Source of the DNA: Macrolepiota albuminosa
Taxonomy: Eukaryota; Basidiomycota; Agaricomycetes; Agaricales; Agaricaceae
Length of the DNA: 64,000 nucleotides
Direction: 5' to 3'
Assembly: GCA_027475525.1 (NCBI GenBank)
Contig: JAMWFC010000060.1
Location: 682,001 to 746,000, forward strand
The position numbers and the translations under genes were made by a program. Under the pieces are notes generated by a model. That model was not told the DNA's origin. It worked only from the letters and a program-made list of their open reading frames with translations, and searched no databases. Each line of letters opens with the position of its first letter. The stretch's first letter is position 1. This document shows, piece after piece, positions 46,715 to 57,666 of the stretch.

Positions 46715-49084
46715 TCAAAATTTCAAAGGATATAGTGAGTGGCCGGGCCCTATGTCGGGCGGCCATATATCAGGCATGTCGACAGGAATCCGAGTCGGAT
46801 TGAGGCCTATAGAAAGATCAATGGTTGATTTGCCAAAGAAAACCCAACAGAACGCACCCTTTTTTATTTCATTTTCAAGCCAATACAGAATTGCAAGAGC
46901 ATAGTCGAGCGGTTGGTGCAGATCCGCAGTGTAAATAAACCGATCGTAGAAGAGCCGTCGCATTTCCTGCGCCTCGTTAAGATATCTGAGCCGTGTGAAT
47001 ACATTGAGGAGACTAGCGTAGAATACGACATCTGGGGCCGGAGTTCCTGTTTCTGAGTGCTGATTATGCATCGTTTCCAATGATATTTGCATGGGAACTG
47101 GAAATTCAGCCGGGTGTGCCTCTTCAATCCAGCGAACGATAGAAAAAGCGCGTTGTGCATACCCAGCATACACAAAGAAAGTAGCCAAGAGAGTGTAATG
47201 ATGGATGGTGGGGGTAATACCGAGTTTCTGCATGTCACGTATAAAATCAGAGGCGCGGCTGGGCTCCTGGAGGTCAAGTATGCGGGAAATGAATACCGTG
47301 AACACGGAGGGGCCGACTGGGTTCGTTATACTGGGTGGGAAACATAAACGTGTCGCATCCTCGGGAGTGTTGTTATCGCGTATACGTAATTGGTACATTA
47401 TGAAGCGATGATAGAGTTCGTTGATGCCTCTTCCAAACGGCGCAGCTCGCGCAAGAGCGTGCCAAGCAAGATCGGTGTGGGATTCGGTCGGGATCCATCT
47501 GCGAACGGATGCATTGCGTCTGACGAAGTAGGCTGGATGGCGGCTACGATCCGTCTCTTTGAGATGAACAATGGCAGCGGCGATCTCATCTTCTGGTACC
47601 CCACAGAAGTAAAAGTAGTCCGCAAAAGTTTGGAGAACGAGGAGATGAAGGTCATTATTGAGGTAGTAAGCCATCTCGGCATATAGGAAAATGCTGCCCA
47701 TTGGCCAACTTGCTCCAACAACTAATTTTCTCAGTCGATATATAGCTGTAGTTCGCCCGCTTTCAAGATAATCGGTAAAGAAAGTCACAACCTCTGGTAC
47801 CGAGAGATTGGATTGACTTATGTGATCGAGTATAGATTGGAGTTGAACTGCGAGCGCTTCGCCCATGTAAACAGGCGATCTAGGATTTAGCTCCTCTTCC
47901 AGCGCTTCAAGATGTTTCGATTTTGGTCTCAATTCTTCCGGTGGAACATCAAATGGTGAGTCCGGCACGTCAATGTAGTATAAGGGATCCAGACGAAGTT
48001 TTTCAACGAGTTCAATGCAATCAGGGTGGCTCACTGGAGCGTGACGCAGTCGAGAAAGGAGGAAATCGTAAGTTGTAGTGGGAAGGCGGAATGGGTCCTT
48101 GGAAGTGGGCAAAAGCGACATCGCCGCCTCGAATTCCCCTGATCGTGCTAAATTCTCTATGGCTGGCCTTTGAACGCGATATGCCAATTTCTGCAACCTG
48201 CGCAATCTTTGTTTTTCGTTACGCGTCTCCTGTCTACTTTCCTCTCCTTCTGAGTTCACGTCGGCAATATAAGAGAAATCGGTATCGAGGAAAGCTTTGA
48301 CAAAGCGAAGACTAATAGGTGTGGGAGCAAAGCGCGCGACGAAAAATGGAGCTTCAGGGCTGATTAATTCTGCGTAGCCTTTGGAAGCCATAATGAGAGA
48401 GAACTTGATAACAAGAGTCATGGTAGGCTTCAGGTCCCGGAAGACACGCCGTCTCAACATCTTAATGCGTAAATCGGCTGCCCCACGATTCTCCCGCGCA
48501 CAAGGAATCATACTAAGCCACAGAGAACTTCTAGATAATTTGTCCTCCTCCGAAAGCTCACTTGAGGATAAGGCGGCTACAGCGGCGGTGAGAAACAGGT
48601 TAGACCTCGGTATCTCAATACCGGACTTTATCATTTCCTGACAAAGTGCCCAAGCCTCTTCATACTGATAGTCGTTTATCAGATCTGCGAGAGTCTGAAA
48701 TGTTGAAGAAGGAGGCTCGCGTATGTCTACGGCCACTTCGGCATAGTCACTTCTGGAAGTGGTTAAATCTTCAAAAATCGACATGTCGGAAACAACGGGT
48801 TCGGGTAGATGTGGTGGTAATTCGGCTTCAATTAAGCTCATCGTGGAAAGCATTTTGGGAGGGGCATGACGGGAGATCTCAGCATAATCTTCTGATTTGT
48901 CCTCGAAAACCAAGGGGCCAGTTGCGCTGTCCGATTTAGTCGTGTTGCTCACAAAGTCGACGGATTTCGAGGTAGGTCGATGAGTTAAATGGAGGGCGAG
49001 GGTGGCTGCGGACTGTCTAGGGAAGGATTGAGAGAACGCTCTGGATAATATAGTCCATCCGTAGCTGACGGAGGCAATGGACAT
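46715..49084 (-). CDS. Mitochondrial PPR-like helical-repeat protein
   Basis: A single long frame of about 789 residues from MSIASVSYGWTILSRAFSQS (49082-49084); an ATG 78 nt further upstream is in frame but would bury the presequence. The N terminus is Arg/Ser-rich without acids, typical of a mitochondrial import signal. The body has repeated helix pairs: TLADLINDYQYEEAWALCQE, RPAIENLARSGEFEAAMSLL, SRASDFIRDMQKLGITPTIH, HYTLLATFFVYAGYAQRAFS, FYASLLNVFTRLRYLNEAQE. These fit pentatricopeptide repeats, which bind organellar RNA. Near the 3' end a perfect intron-like segment (gtgcgttct...ctatag, 51 nt, a multiple of 3) follows KK and could be spliced out, giving KKGLNPTRIPVDMPD. Head-to-head with the kinase gene, about 210 bp apart. 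Confidence 0.78.
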   Translation of the reverse strand: MSIASVSYGWTILSRAFSQSFPRQSAATLALHLTHRPTSKSVDFVSNTTKSDSATGPLVFEDKSEDYAEISRHAPPKMLSTMSLIEAELPPHLPEPVVSDMSIFEDLTTSRSDYAEVAVDIREPPSSTFQTLADLINDYQYEEAWALCQEMIKSGIEIPRSNLFLTAAVAALSSSELSEEDKLSRSSLWLSMIPCARENRGAADLRIKMLRRRVFRDLKPTMTLVIKFSLIMASKGYAELISPEAPFFVARFAPTPISLRFVKAFLDTDFSYIADVNSEGEESRQETRNEKQRLRRLQKLAYRVQRPAIENLARSGEFEAAMSLLPTSKDPFRLPTTTYDFLLSRLRHAPVSHPDCIELVEKLRLDPLYYIDVPDSPFDVPPEELRPKSKHLEALEEELNPRSPVYMGEALAVQLQSILDHISQSNLSVPEVVTFFTDYLESGRTTAIYRLRKLVVGASWPMGSIFLYAEMAYYLNNDLHLLVLQTFADYFYFCGVPEDEIAAAIVHLKETDRSRHPAYFVRRNASVRRWIPTESHTDLAWHALARAAPFGRGINELYHRFIMYQLRIRDNNTPEDATRLCFPPSITNPVGPSVFTVFISRILDLQEPSRASDFIRDMQKLGITPTIHHYTLLATFFVYAGYAQRAFSIVRWIEEAHPAEFPVPMQISLETMHNQHSETGTPAPDVVFYASLLNVFTRLRYLNEAQEMRRLFYDRFIYTADLHQPLDYALAILYWLENEIKKGAFCWVFFGKSTIDLSIGLNPTRIPVDMPDIWPPDIGPGHSLYPLKF

Positions 49085-49296
49085 TCCAGGTTTAACTAAT
49101 GCGGGTTTGCTAGTTTTTGTCACCAAAAATTGTGTCACGCACTGATTGTGACTTGTCACCAATTATTGACACGGACTTATGGATCCATCATTTGTACTAG
49201 TCTCTATCCACCACTTGCAAGCGCTGCCCGCCGGCCGAGCTCGCCCAATACCAAACTATATTACTATATTCTACTATATTCTACTGTACTTCTATA
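49085..49296. promoter_or_regulatory. Bidirectional promoter, PPR-like / Gin4-type kinase
   Basis: The 212-bp spacer between divergent starts. A CCAAT sequence (cacca attattg context) lies at about 49158-49163 and TATA-like tactatattctactatatt at 49262-49281, shortly before the kinase ATG. Confidence 0.5.
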
Positions 49297-52200
49297 ATGC
49301 CTTCTGTATCCTCAAGCCCACCTCGAGCTCCTCCAATCAAGTATACCGCCCCCTTAGGTACCCGTTGGGCCAAGGAGATGGCCGCTGCTGGCGGTCCTGG
49401 TGCGTTCGATCTCCCAACAGATCCGAAGAGTATTGGTCCATGGATTCTTGGGGAATGTGTTGGCAAAGGCGCCTCTGGTCGCGTCAAAATCGCCAGACAT
49501 CGTCTCACTGGTCAACTCGCTGCGGTCAAGATTCTACCAATCGCTCCTCTGGTCAACTCTCGTGCTTCTCTGGCTACCCAGCAAGCAAAATCTGACAAAC
49601 AACGACTCGGGATCGACAGGGAAATTACGATGATGAAACTTATGAATCACCCAAGTATCATGCGAATTTACGACGTCTATGAAGGCGAAAAGGAACTTTA
49701 TCTGGTCTTGGAATACGTCGAAGGTGGTGAGCTCTTTGACTTCTTGGTAAACCGTGGACGTCTCCCGCCTGCGGAGGCACTTGCCTACTTCAAGCAAATC
49801 ATCTATGGACTCAATTACGCACACACATTCTCTATCATTCATCGAGACCTTAAGCCTGAAAATATTCTCATAGCTTCTATCTCTCCTCCACTTGTTAAAA
49901 TTGCTGATTGGGGTATGGCCGCATTCGCACATCCGTCTCTTCAGCTAGACACAAGCTGTGGCTCGCCTCACTACGCCAGTCCAGAAATCGTCAACGGACA
50001 ATCTTACAAGGGTAATGCCACTGATATCTGGAGCTGTGGCGTCATACTCTACGCTTTGCTTACGGGAAGGCTACCTTTTGACGACAAAAACGTTCGAGTC
50101 CTGCTAGGAAAGGTAAAAAGTGGCAAGTACGACATGCCAACGTGGATCGACCCTCTTGCAAAAGATTTACTTGAAAAGATGTTAGTGGTTGACGTCGAAA
50201 AAAGAATCACTGTGCGTTCTCTGATCCTACATGAATCAGCCTGAATAATTTCTGATTAGATGCGCGATATTTTGGCACATCCATGGCTCCATTCTTTTCC
50301 GAATCCGACGCCGACAGCCGAAGAATTAGAAAAAGATTTAGCAATCACTCAGTTACCGCCTTCACCGAGTACCCTAGCTCGTCCTATTGCTTCTCCGTCT
50401 CTTATTGATCCTGAACTTCTGGCCTCTCTGCGGGTAATATGGGGTCGTCACACAGACCCTAACGGTGACTCGATCAAGAGAGATCTGTGCTCTCCCGCCG
50501 GTCAAGGCGTCCATGCCAAAGCCTTTTATTTTCTCCTCGCGCGATACAGGAAAGAATCAATGCGTAATGACTTGCATGCAAACAAGGACGAATCTGGTGA
50601 TGAATCTGCCTTGGAAATCGCTAATCAAAATCTTGGCTGGGAGCTCAACATGTCAACTGTGACTAAAAAGTACCAAGGCGCCCGGAACGGCCTGCAATCA
50701 AATGAAGTGTCTGCTGGCGCTCATCCTCATTCTCCAATCCTTGCGCCTATCTCTAGTCTGGCTCCTCCCGTCATCCATCGTGCTGGAAGTCTTGGTGGCG
50801 CAATAGAACATGCTATTTCACCTGCAGGGCTTCGCGTTCCTCTTTCAGCAAGAACTAGTATCGACCCCTGGCGATTGCAACCCAATGCTACGGATGACCG
50901 AAAATCTAAGTCTTCCGTCGACTCTACCGATGCTACAGTTTCAAATGGAGTTGGTCGTCGACCGCCTCCTGCCAGACCCGGCTTTACGTACTCACATCCT
51001 GGCCCGGTGAAGGCTGTGTCTACTATCCAGTTCCCTACACATCTACAGGCACAAGATATCATCAACCTGCAATGGCATAATAATTCCGCCGGTACGTCTA
51101 ACGTTAAGAGGTCAAGTATGTTCATTACTTCGCCAAATCCCTCAATCGAGAAACCTGATTTACCTATGGCGGTTGTCCGGAGCCCATTATCATCTCCTGT
51201 TCCCACACCAGTTGCTGTCGTATATGCCCCTGTACCTATCCCCACGCCGAAGCCTGCAGATATCAACATGATGATGGTAGATGCTAATCAGGAGGCGTCG
51301 AACGGACCTCCCGCGACAGAGACTGAGACTGTGCCTTCTCTATCGTTGAAATCAGCTTCAAATCCCAGCGCCGCGCTTGATCAGAATACAGCAGTCTTGC
51401 GGGGGCCCAAGGTTCTCTATCGTTGAAATCAGCTTCAAATCCCAGCGCCGCGCTTGATCAGAATACAGCAGTCTTGCGGGGGCCCAAGGTTTCCGCCACG
51501 CGAAATCATCGCGCCGCTTCTATAGCTCAGGATCTCGGTGGTAAAGAGAATCAAGCCTTGAGCGAGGAAAGCTGGAGTTACGTGAGCCCGGACGAGCATA
51601 AAGGGCGTGGTCTTGGCTTGGGCGTTGCTAGGGAACAGGGAAGGGCCATGGGCAATGTCACAAACACGCGAGATGCTTCCTCAAGTTCTAAAGCGAAAAA
51701 AGAGAAGGAGAAAAAAAATAGACGTGAGTCTCTGTTCACCAAGTTTTATAAGATAATTCTGATATACTATTATTCAGCGCCTACACTCGATTTCCGCAAC
51801 TTGCAGCAAAAACGAACAACTATCCTCGGCTCGCCAACCGCACTTTCCCCACCTGCAGTTCCTCCAATTTCGACCAGCCGTCTTATGACGTCACCCATTG
51901 TTGGCGAGTTTAAAGGATGGTTTTCTAATCTGTTCAATTGGAAAAATAACATCAATGCGCAAGCGGGTGTTCTTTATTCGGTCGACAGCGTCTATAAAAC
52001 ACGGGCTGACATCGGCCGCATCCTTGACGGCCTCGGCGTCGTAGTCGAGGGTGGCGGCTTTGATCGAGGGATGACACAGGCAGACTGTACCGGGCTACTG
52101 AAGTGCAAGGTTGAGGACCCGAGTGGCACGCGTGCACCGTACACACTCAAGGCGGTTCGTTTCAGAATTGAATTTTCTGTTGCGCCGACGCACTCGGCAT

Positions 52201-52650
52201 GCGATGCCGTGCACCGTACACACTCAAGGCGGTTCGTTTCAGAATTGAATTTTCTGTTGCGCCGACGCACTCGGCATGCGATGCGGGATGTCCGCTGGAT
52301 CTGGAACGTTGCAGCATAACAACAAATTCAACCTATCAAATGCGCCAGCATATGGGCTGAACATTCCTTCGTCCGGCGGAAATATTGGCGTAGGGGCGTT
52401 CGCTACACCGAGGATAAGGAGCAGCATTATGGTTGGTGGGAGTCCGTTGCTGGATGACGAGTTCCCGCCTGACAACGCGTGTGCGATTTATATGGTATAT
52501 GAGAAGGGATCTGTGTCGAGCTTTCGTGTCATTTGGCGCAAGTTAAAGGAGGCGTATCAAGTAAGGGCTTCGGCGACTGCATACCCGAGCTACAGCCCCG
52601 CAATGGTGAGCACGCCTCTTGCCGAACATCCCGATAGGTTTGTTGGATGA
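49297..52650 (+). CDS. Gin4/Hsl1/Cdr2-type protein kinase (CAMKL)
   Basis: Ser/Thr kinase of the septin/bud-neck and morphogenesis-checkpoint family. Kinase domain in exon 1 (49297-50211): P-loop GECVGKGASGRVKIA, AAVKIL (catalytic Lys), EYVEGGELFDFL, HRDLKPENILI, DWG in place of DFG (KIADWGMAAF), GSPHYASPEIV, DIWSCGVILYALLTGRLPFD, and after the 50212-50259 intron MRDILAHPWLHSF. A long Pro/Ser-rich linker follows, then the C-terminal part VGEFKGWFSNLFNWKNN, DIGRILDGLGVVVEGGGFDR and MVYEKGSVSSFRVIWRKLKE, which resembles the KA1-type membrane-binding end. Two 77-bp duplications (51336-51489, 52131-52284) break the frame. With one copy of each removed, a single-base shift remains at about 52285. 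Confidence 0.88.
51336..51489. repeat. Perfect 77-bp tandem duplication 15 of 22, in the kinase gene
   Basis: Copies 51336-51412 and 51413-51489 are identical. The encoded SASNPSAALDQNTAVLRGPK appears twice, in different frames. Confidence 0.96.
52131..52284. repeat. Perfect 77-bp tandem duplication 16 of 22, in the kinase gene
   Basis: Copies 52131-52207 and 52208-52284 are identical, inside the KA1-like region. Confidence 0.96.
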
Positions 52651-53601
52651 AAGACTTGGCATGATACCACATTGTTACATTACCGCATGTATCCTAGACC
52701 TTTTTGTGTAACTGTAACAGTAAGATGATAGATATATCGAGTGGATTTATGTCGTAATTGATGTGGGTTGTCTAGGCGTGGGTCCAGATGTATCTATTCA
52801 TGATGATATTTGTCCTCGAGGTCAGGCTGGATAGTTACGGCAGACCCGGTAACCGCCTGGAGGCCACATGTCCACCGTAGGCACCAAAGATTCTCCACAG
52901 GTGGGTCTCAGCCTCGATTCTCAAGTCTCACGTAAAAATAAGACCACTGGGAAGACAATGGACAATGAGAGTTTTCTGCCTCGCAGGCATTTATCGCCCT
53001 TTCAAACTGAGATTGCTACCAGCGTGACTGATCTTCGTGCCTCGAAACGCAGGCGTTAGAGTGTCGATGGATGAATTTGGCGAATTCTGGCTCAGTAGTG
53101 GGGACCGCCATCAAAGATGCATAAATAGATACATTTGAGCTAGTTTGAAGGAGGTCGATCACAATAGAAATGATCTAGTCTGAACAATGAATTTTATTTT
53201 ACACGACTCACAATGGAGACATGGTTACGGTACATGAATGGACAATGAGGGTGCGTCGGTTTGCGTAAATAGAGTTTTAGATTAATGGTTGAGCTGACAT
53301 CCCCACAATAGACTGAAAGGAAATATGTACAGAGGAGACACAAAACCCGAAAGAGCGAAACATGAAGATGAATGGTTGGGAAAGGTATGATCTTGGTACT
53401 ATGGAACACAGAAATTGCAAAGAAAGCATATGGACTAGGATAATCACGGTATTATAGACACGGACATCGCCTGCGACGACGAGCGCAGTGTGTCCCTGAT
53501 GACCACGTGTCGCCGTCAGTGGCTTCCCTTGTATGTGGGTATCTCTTTGCCAAAGATACAGATTTATCGAACGGTGGTAACTAGAAATATGATACTCACT
53601 G
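52651..53601. other. Convergent 3' intergenic region
   Basis: Holds the 3' UTRs of the kinase and of the minus-strand unknown gene. A 63-codon frame at 52868-53059 ending in RASKRRR has no support as a gene. Confidence 0.4.
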
Positions 53602-54294
53602 TTAGACCCAACCCTCTTTTCCAATTCCGATAGCGTCAAAGCTCTTTCCACTCCGAGTCCGCCTCTCCTGAAGGACAGGAACAGCATCGAGGTTAATAAG
53701 TTTCTCTGATGGCGGAGGCGAGCCTTCCACCCAACCCTTCCATCCTTTTCTGACAGCGGGCTTCTTTCGACCTCGCTGTTTGGGCGGCGGCGGAGGAAGA
53801 AGGTCCTGGTCGTCTGGGGTGTGGGGTCGTTTGGACGACATACGAGAGGTGCTTGACGAGTCAGAAGGCCCAGGCGTTGATGCTGGGGTTGAAAGGAACA
53901 TTGTCGGTGATGTGGGTGGTGGCGTGACAGACACGGAACGCTGCGCGGTCTTGAGCTCGATCCTGGGACGTGCAGACGTCGTGCGGGTGGCTGAGGGTGC
54001 CAGTGGCTCTACTGGCCAGAAGCCAGATGTTTTTGTGTGAGCAATGTCAAGTCTCTGGTTTGTGCAAGACGTGGCGGTGGTCGCGTCAAGTTTGGCCGCG
54101 TTCGAGGCCGAAGCTCTGTTGGCTGCTAGAGCAGCCTCTTCTTTCCTCCTTCTCTTCTCTGCCTTCCTCACTGAGGACTCCTCGGTTTCTACATGTTTAT
54201 AACGTGGCACGCCGTTGAGAAGACAAGTAAAGGCGTCGCGGGCGGGGCGGACGTCAAATACTCCAGCCATTACAGCGGTAGCAGTGCGTCGCAT
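53602..54294 (-). CDS. Conserved basidiomycete protein of unknown function
   Basis: One exon of about 230 residues from MRRTATAVMAGVFDVRPARD (54294); an in-frame ATG 51 nt upstream (54345) is possible. Features in order: the N-terminal MRRTATAVMAGVFDV block, a Lys/Arg/Glu-rich helix SVRKAEKRRRKEEAALAA, a Ser/Thr/Pro-rich middle with RSVSVTPPPTSPTMFLSTP, a poly-Pro and basic stretch PPPPPKQRGRKKPAVRKG that looks like a nuclear localisation signal, and the C-terminal RRTRSGKSFDAIGIGKEGWV. The two ends look conserved and the middle disordered. I recall similar unannotated proteins from agaricomycetes but no function. Confidence 0.65.
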   Translation of the reverse strand: MRRTATAVMAGVFDVRPARDAFTCLLNGVPRYKHVETEESSVRKAEKRRRKEEAALAANRASASNAAKLDATTATSCTNQRLDIAHTKTSGFWPVEPLAPSATRTTSARPRIELKTAQRSVSVTPPPTSPTMFLSTPASTPGPSDSSSTSRMSSKRPHTPDDQDLLPPPPPKQRGRKKPAVRKGWKGWVEGSPPPSEKLINLDAVPVLQERRTRSGKSFDAIGIGKEGWV

Positions 54295-57200
54295 CTTCTT
54301 TGGAGGACGCACAGGATGTGGCTGAGGGAGAAGGAGAGGAACCATAGCAGCGCTCAGGAAGAAAGGAATTTATACAAAGGCGCAGTGGAGCTGGTCGTGG
54401 TTTGGAAGGAGTGGCTCATTACGGCAGCAATCAACAAACACAGCTCCCTGTGCACGTGCTTCAAGGTACTTGTACTCTTCTGTACCACGCTTCGTATCAC
54501 TGATCTACCCCCATAAGGCCCTCTACAGCAAACACTCCCTCTCCACTGCAGTTACTCCCTATCGACATCGATTATTGACATATACATCGTCGCAATCGCC
54601 ACACATTCTCCGGAAAAAACAATCTCGGTGTTCTTCCAAACACAGGAAGAGCTCTGTCGAAGCAGCACTTTTCTGGCACAGAGCCATGACAATCACCAAT
54701 CACACAATTGTTATCTCAACAGTGGCTCAGATCTTTTACTCTTTTCCCAATCTTGATTTATGTGACGTGACATGTACAACTTTGTCCAGCCGCGGCACTC
54801 GGTATTTTTATATTGTCAACGTGTTTGGTGCCGAATACTTGGTTCAATCAAATTCTTTTTCCTGCCTGGTACACATCACCTCTGCCCTTGGCGCTGCCCA
54901 TTACTTGTACGGATCCGTAACAAAATCCCTGACTAACCTTCATCATGCTGTTGACCTGGAATTTTCGGGTCACCGTGGTATTCTTGTGCCCAGAATTATC
55001 TATCTCCAATCTATTGTTGGGACAGCTGATGCGCATCATATCTTCTGTCCCACAGTGACTCGCCGCTCTGGAGTACCGGTCCCCAGACTCGGGAGAGACC
55101 GGTCTAGCCGTACAAGGCACTGATTTGACACGATGCTTATGACAAGGTGACTGGAGACAAAGGGTCCAGAAGTATTCTATGCATATCTTTTTTTCATCTA
55201 GACCTTGCTCGCTATTAAATCGCATTCATAGTCAACCTGCGTTTCCTCTCATCTGACTATCTAAAATAAACGCTTTACACAGCACCTTAACCCTCTCGGG
55301 CGCTAAATCTGAAAAAGAACTGATTTACCATTCAAGCACAATCCTAATAAGCGCTGCACTCCGCACTAAAGCCATATTATTGGGATCTCCCACAGACTAT
55401 GACCAATACACTTTGAATTATCGATGCAATATTTACGGCCGGACCTCCGCACTTCTCCGGGTGTTTCCATTCTTCATGTAAACCCCTTTCTTCTCTTATT
55501 ATTATGGAAGCGGCGATTGTCACTACTCTCCGCAAACGGGTCGCCAGGCATACGCTCCCGGGTTGCAGCGCCAGAGTTCGCTACCGTCGAACAATTTCCT
55601 TCGATGCAGAAAAAAATTGTACAATCTCACAGCACTCCCCATGAGGCTCAGGCTTCGAGATAACGATCGACTGCGATAGTGATCGACTGCATCCCATTTG
55701 CAGTGGTACCCAACCCAATTCAATGGTCCACATGATCACATGGTTCTGACAGCCTCGTACCTTCATTCTTTACCTATAAACCCCGCAACCTAACTCAGTC
55801 CAAACAATCGACAAGATTCAACTTTATGGAAGGCCGCTGATTCCCAAGCAAAAGATTAAAGCTTGCTTCTCACAGACGTTGAGCAAGGTTACGGCAATTC
55901 CGTCAATTACGCTTATGGGATACTGTATCAACTTTTCTGATAGCTATTTTCAATTATAGAAGAAGTGCTGTATCGCTCGTTTGTGGAAAAAGATAATGTA
56001 CTACTTTGTACTGACTGAAAAAAAAGGGATGTGATGTCGTGAGAAGCAGTCTGACCCCATCACATGTCATACAGAAGCGCAGCTGTCTTCTGGTGGCTCA
56101 CTGATTCTTCTGTTGGATGGCATGAGCTGCGTGATGGCCGCATGTCTTACATCGCCTTTAATTGGAAATCATATTTTTGGCCGTCATGGTGGTCGAGTCA
56201 TCGCAGTGACGTGAGCTTCATGCAACGGCCTTAGCTTTGAGGTCTGGACACTTGTTCGGGGAGGGAAAAGACGATTTGATGAGGGGCCGGCAAAAATCGA
56301 ACCGGATAAAGGCGTGAGGCACTCCTTGGAATGGAGAGCGACAACTTCACCGTTAGCAAAAGGACCGCATTTTAATAAGCCTTTTGTAATCGAAAGCTGT
56401 GCAATAGGGTTTTTTTGTGACTTCTCACAGATTATTTTCGGATCAATTCAAGTGATGTTATTTTCCCTAGACGCCGCAACCTGAAGGGAGCTCTCATAGA
56501 AAGTAGTCTGCAGCGGCTGGAATAATACAAAAGTCCTTCATACACTTGGTTAAAAATCATTTGTGTTTGAATTGTGCATTGGGACAGGTTTGGCGTACGT
56601 ATCGAATGTCAACTGGGATACGGCGTCAGGCGGGCCAATACGAATGGTTATCAACGTCTCCGTGCTTTAAAAGTGGCATAAGACTGATGAATTAAGTTTT
56701 GTTTTCCCATCGACGATATCGTGATGACAACAGTCTATTGGTGTGGCCTAGGGGAAATTATCACAAATTCAGAAAGATATATCCAGTCCAGTTGTCCAGA
56801 TAGCGGCATGGGCATAGCTTTTGGTCAAGTCAATAGACGGAGGATGTAGCTTTATAAATTTGATAATGCTGATACACCCCGCGTGGATCAGCAAATAAAG
56901 ATTGAATTTGCGCGAACGTGCGTAGCCAAAGATATTCCATTAATGCATATGGTGAGAAATTGGAGGATTATTCCAGGCCTAGAGCCGTTGTATAGGGAAA
57001 ATGCTATAGAGTTCATATGCCGACGGTCGGAAGCCACCATGCGACGATACGAAACTTCATGACCATCCAAACATTCACGAAATGTGAAAATAAATGCCAT
57101 GGACATGACTGGTGAGAAAAGGTCTGAATAGTGCAGTCACAGGACCAGAAAGTCTGTGTGTATCCAAGTTCGACAAGGACAGAAGATGAAGAACCTGGCA

Positions 57201-57666
57201 TGTCAAGGTCACTCAGATCAGACCAGTCTATGTCGGGGAGTTGTATCGACGTAGCTTTCTTTTATACAAAAGCAAGATGTATGCTAGGACGCGGGTTTAG
57301 CAACTAGGAGTAACCTTGACAATAATGATCCAAGTGTAGTGGCCTCACCTTCAAAATGACTGTTGATCTACGCGTGTCAAGCGCGGTTACGACGGAAATG
57401 GACATCGTGATATTTGGCAGATACCACGTCAATACAACAGTCCCAAATACAGCATCGGTGACATTTTTCTTTGTTCAATCCGCGTCAAAACGTGACCCCT
57501 TTGTTCTCTATTTCTGAACAAACTATACTCTATCGGGCAGAGCCAAGCAACTCGTCTTAGGAGTCGTCTTGTCACTTTTCTTGGCCACGGCTGTGGATAC
57601 CTTGTTCCACTTTTACCTTGGACGTGTATACCTAAAACCACCTCTATTAACCACGCACCATTCATC
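54295..57666. other. Long intergenic region, 3.4 kb
   Basis: A 217-codon plus frame at 54470-55123 has odd composition and no motif; I do not call it. The rest has only short frames. No tRNA, repeat family or transposon gene recognised. Confidence 0.4.

Noticed and set aside
54470..55123. 217-codon plus-strand frame
   Set aside because: No recognisable domain, Ser/His/Arg-biased random-looking composition, no splice partners.
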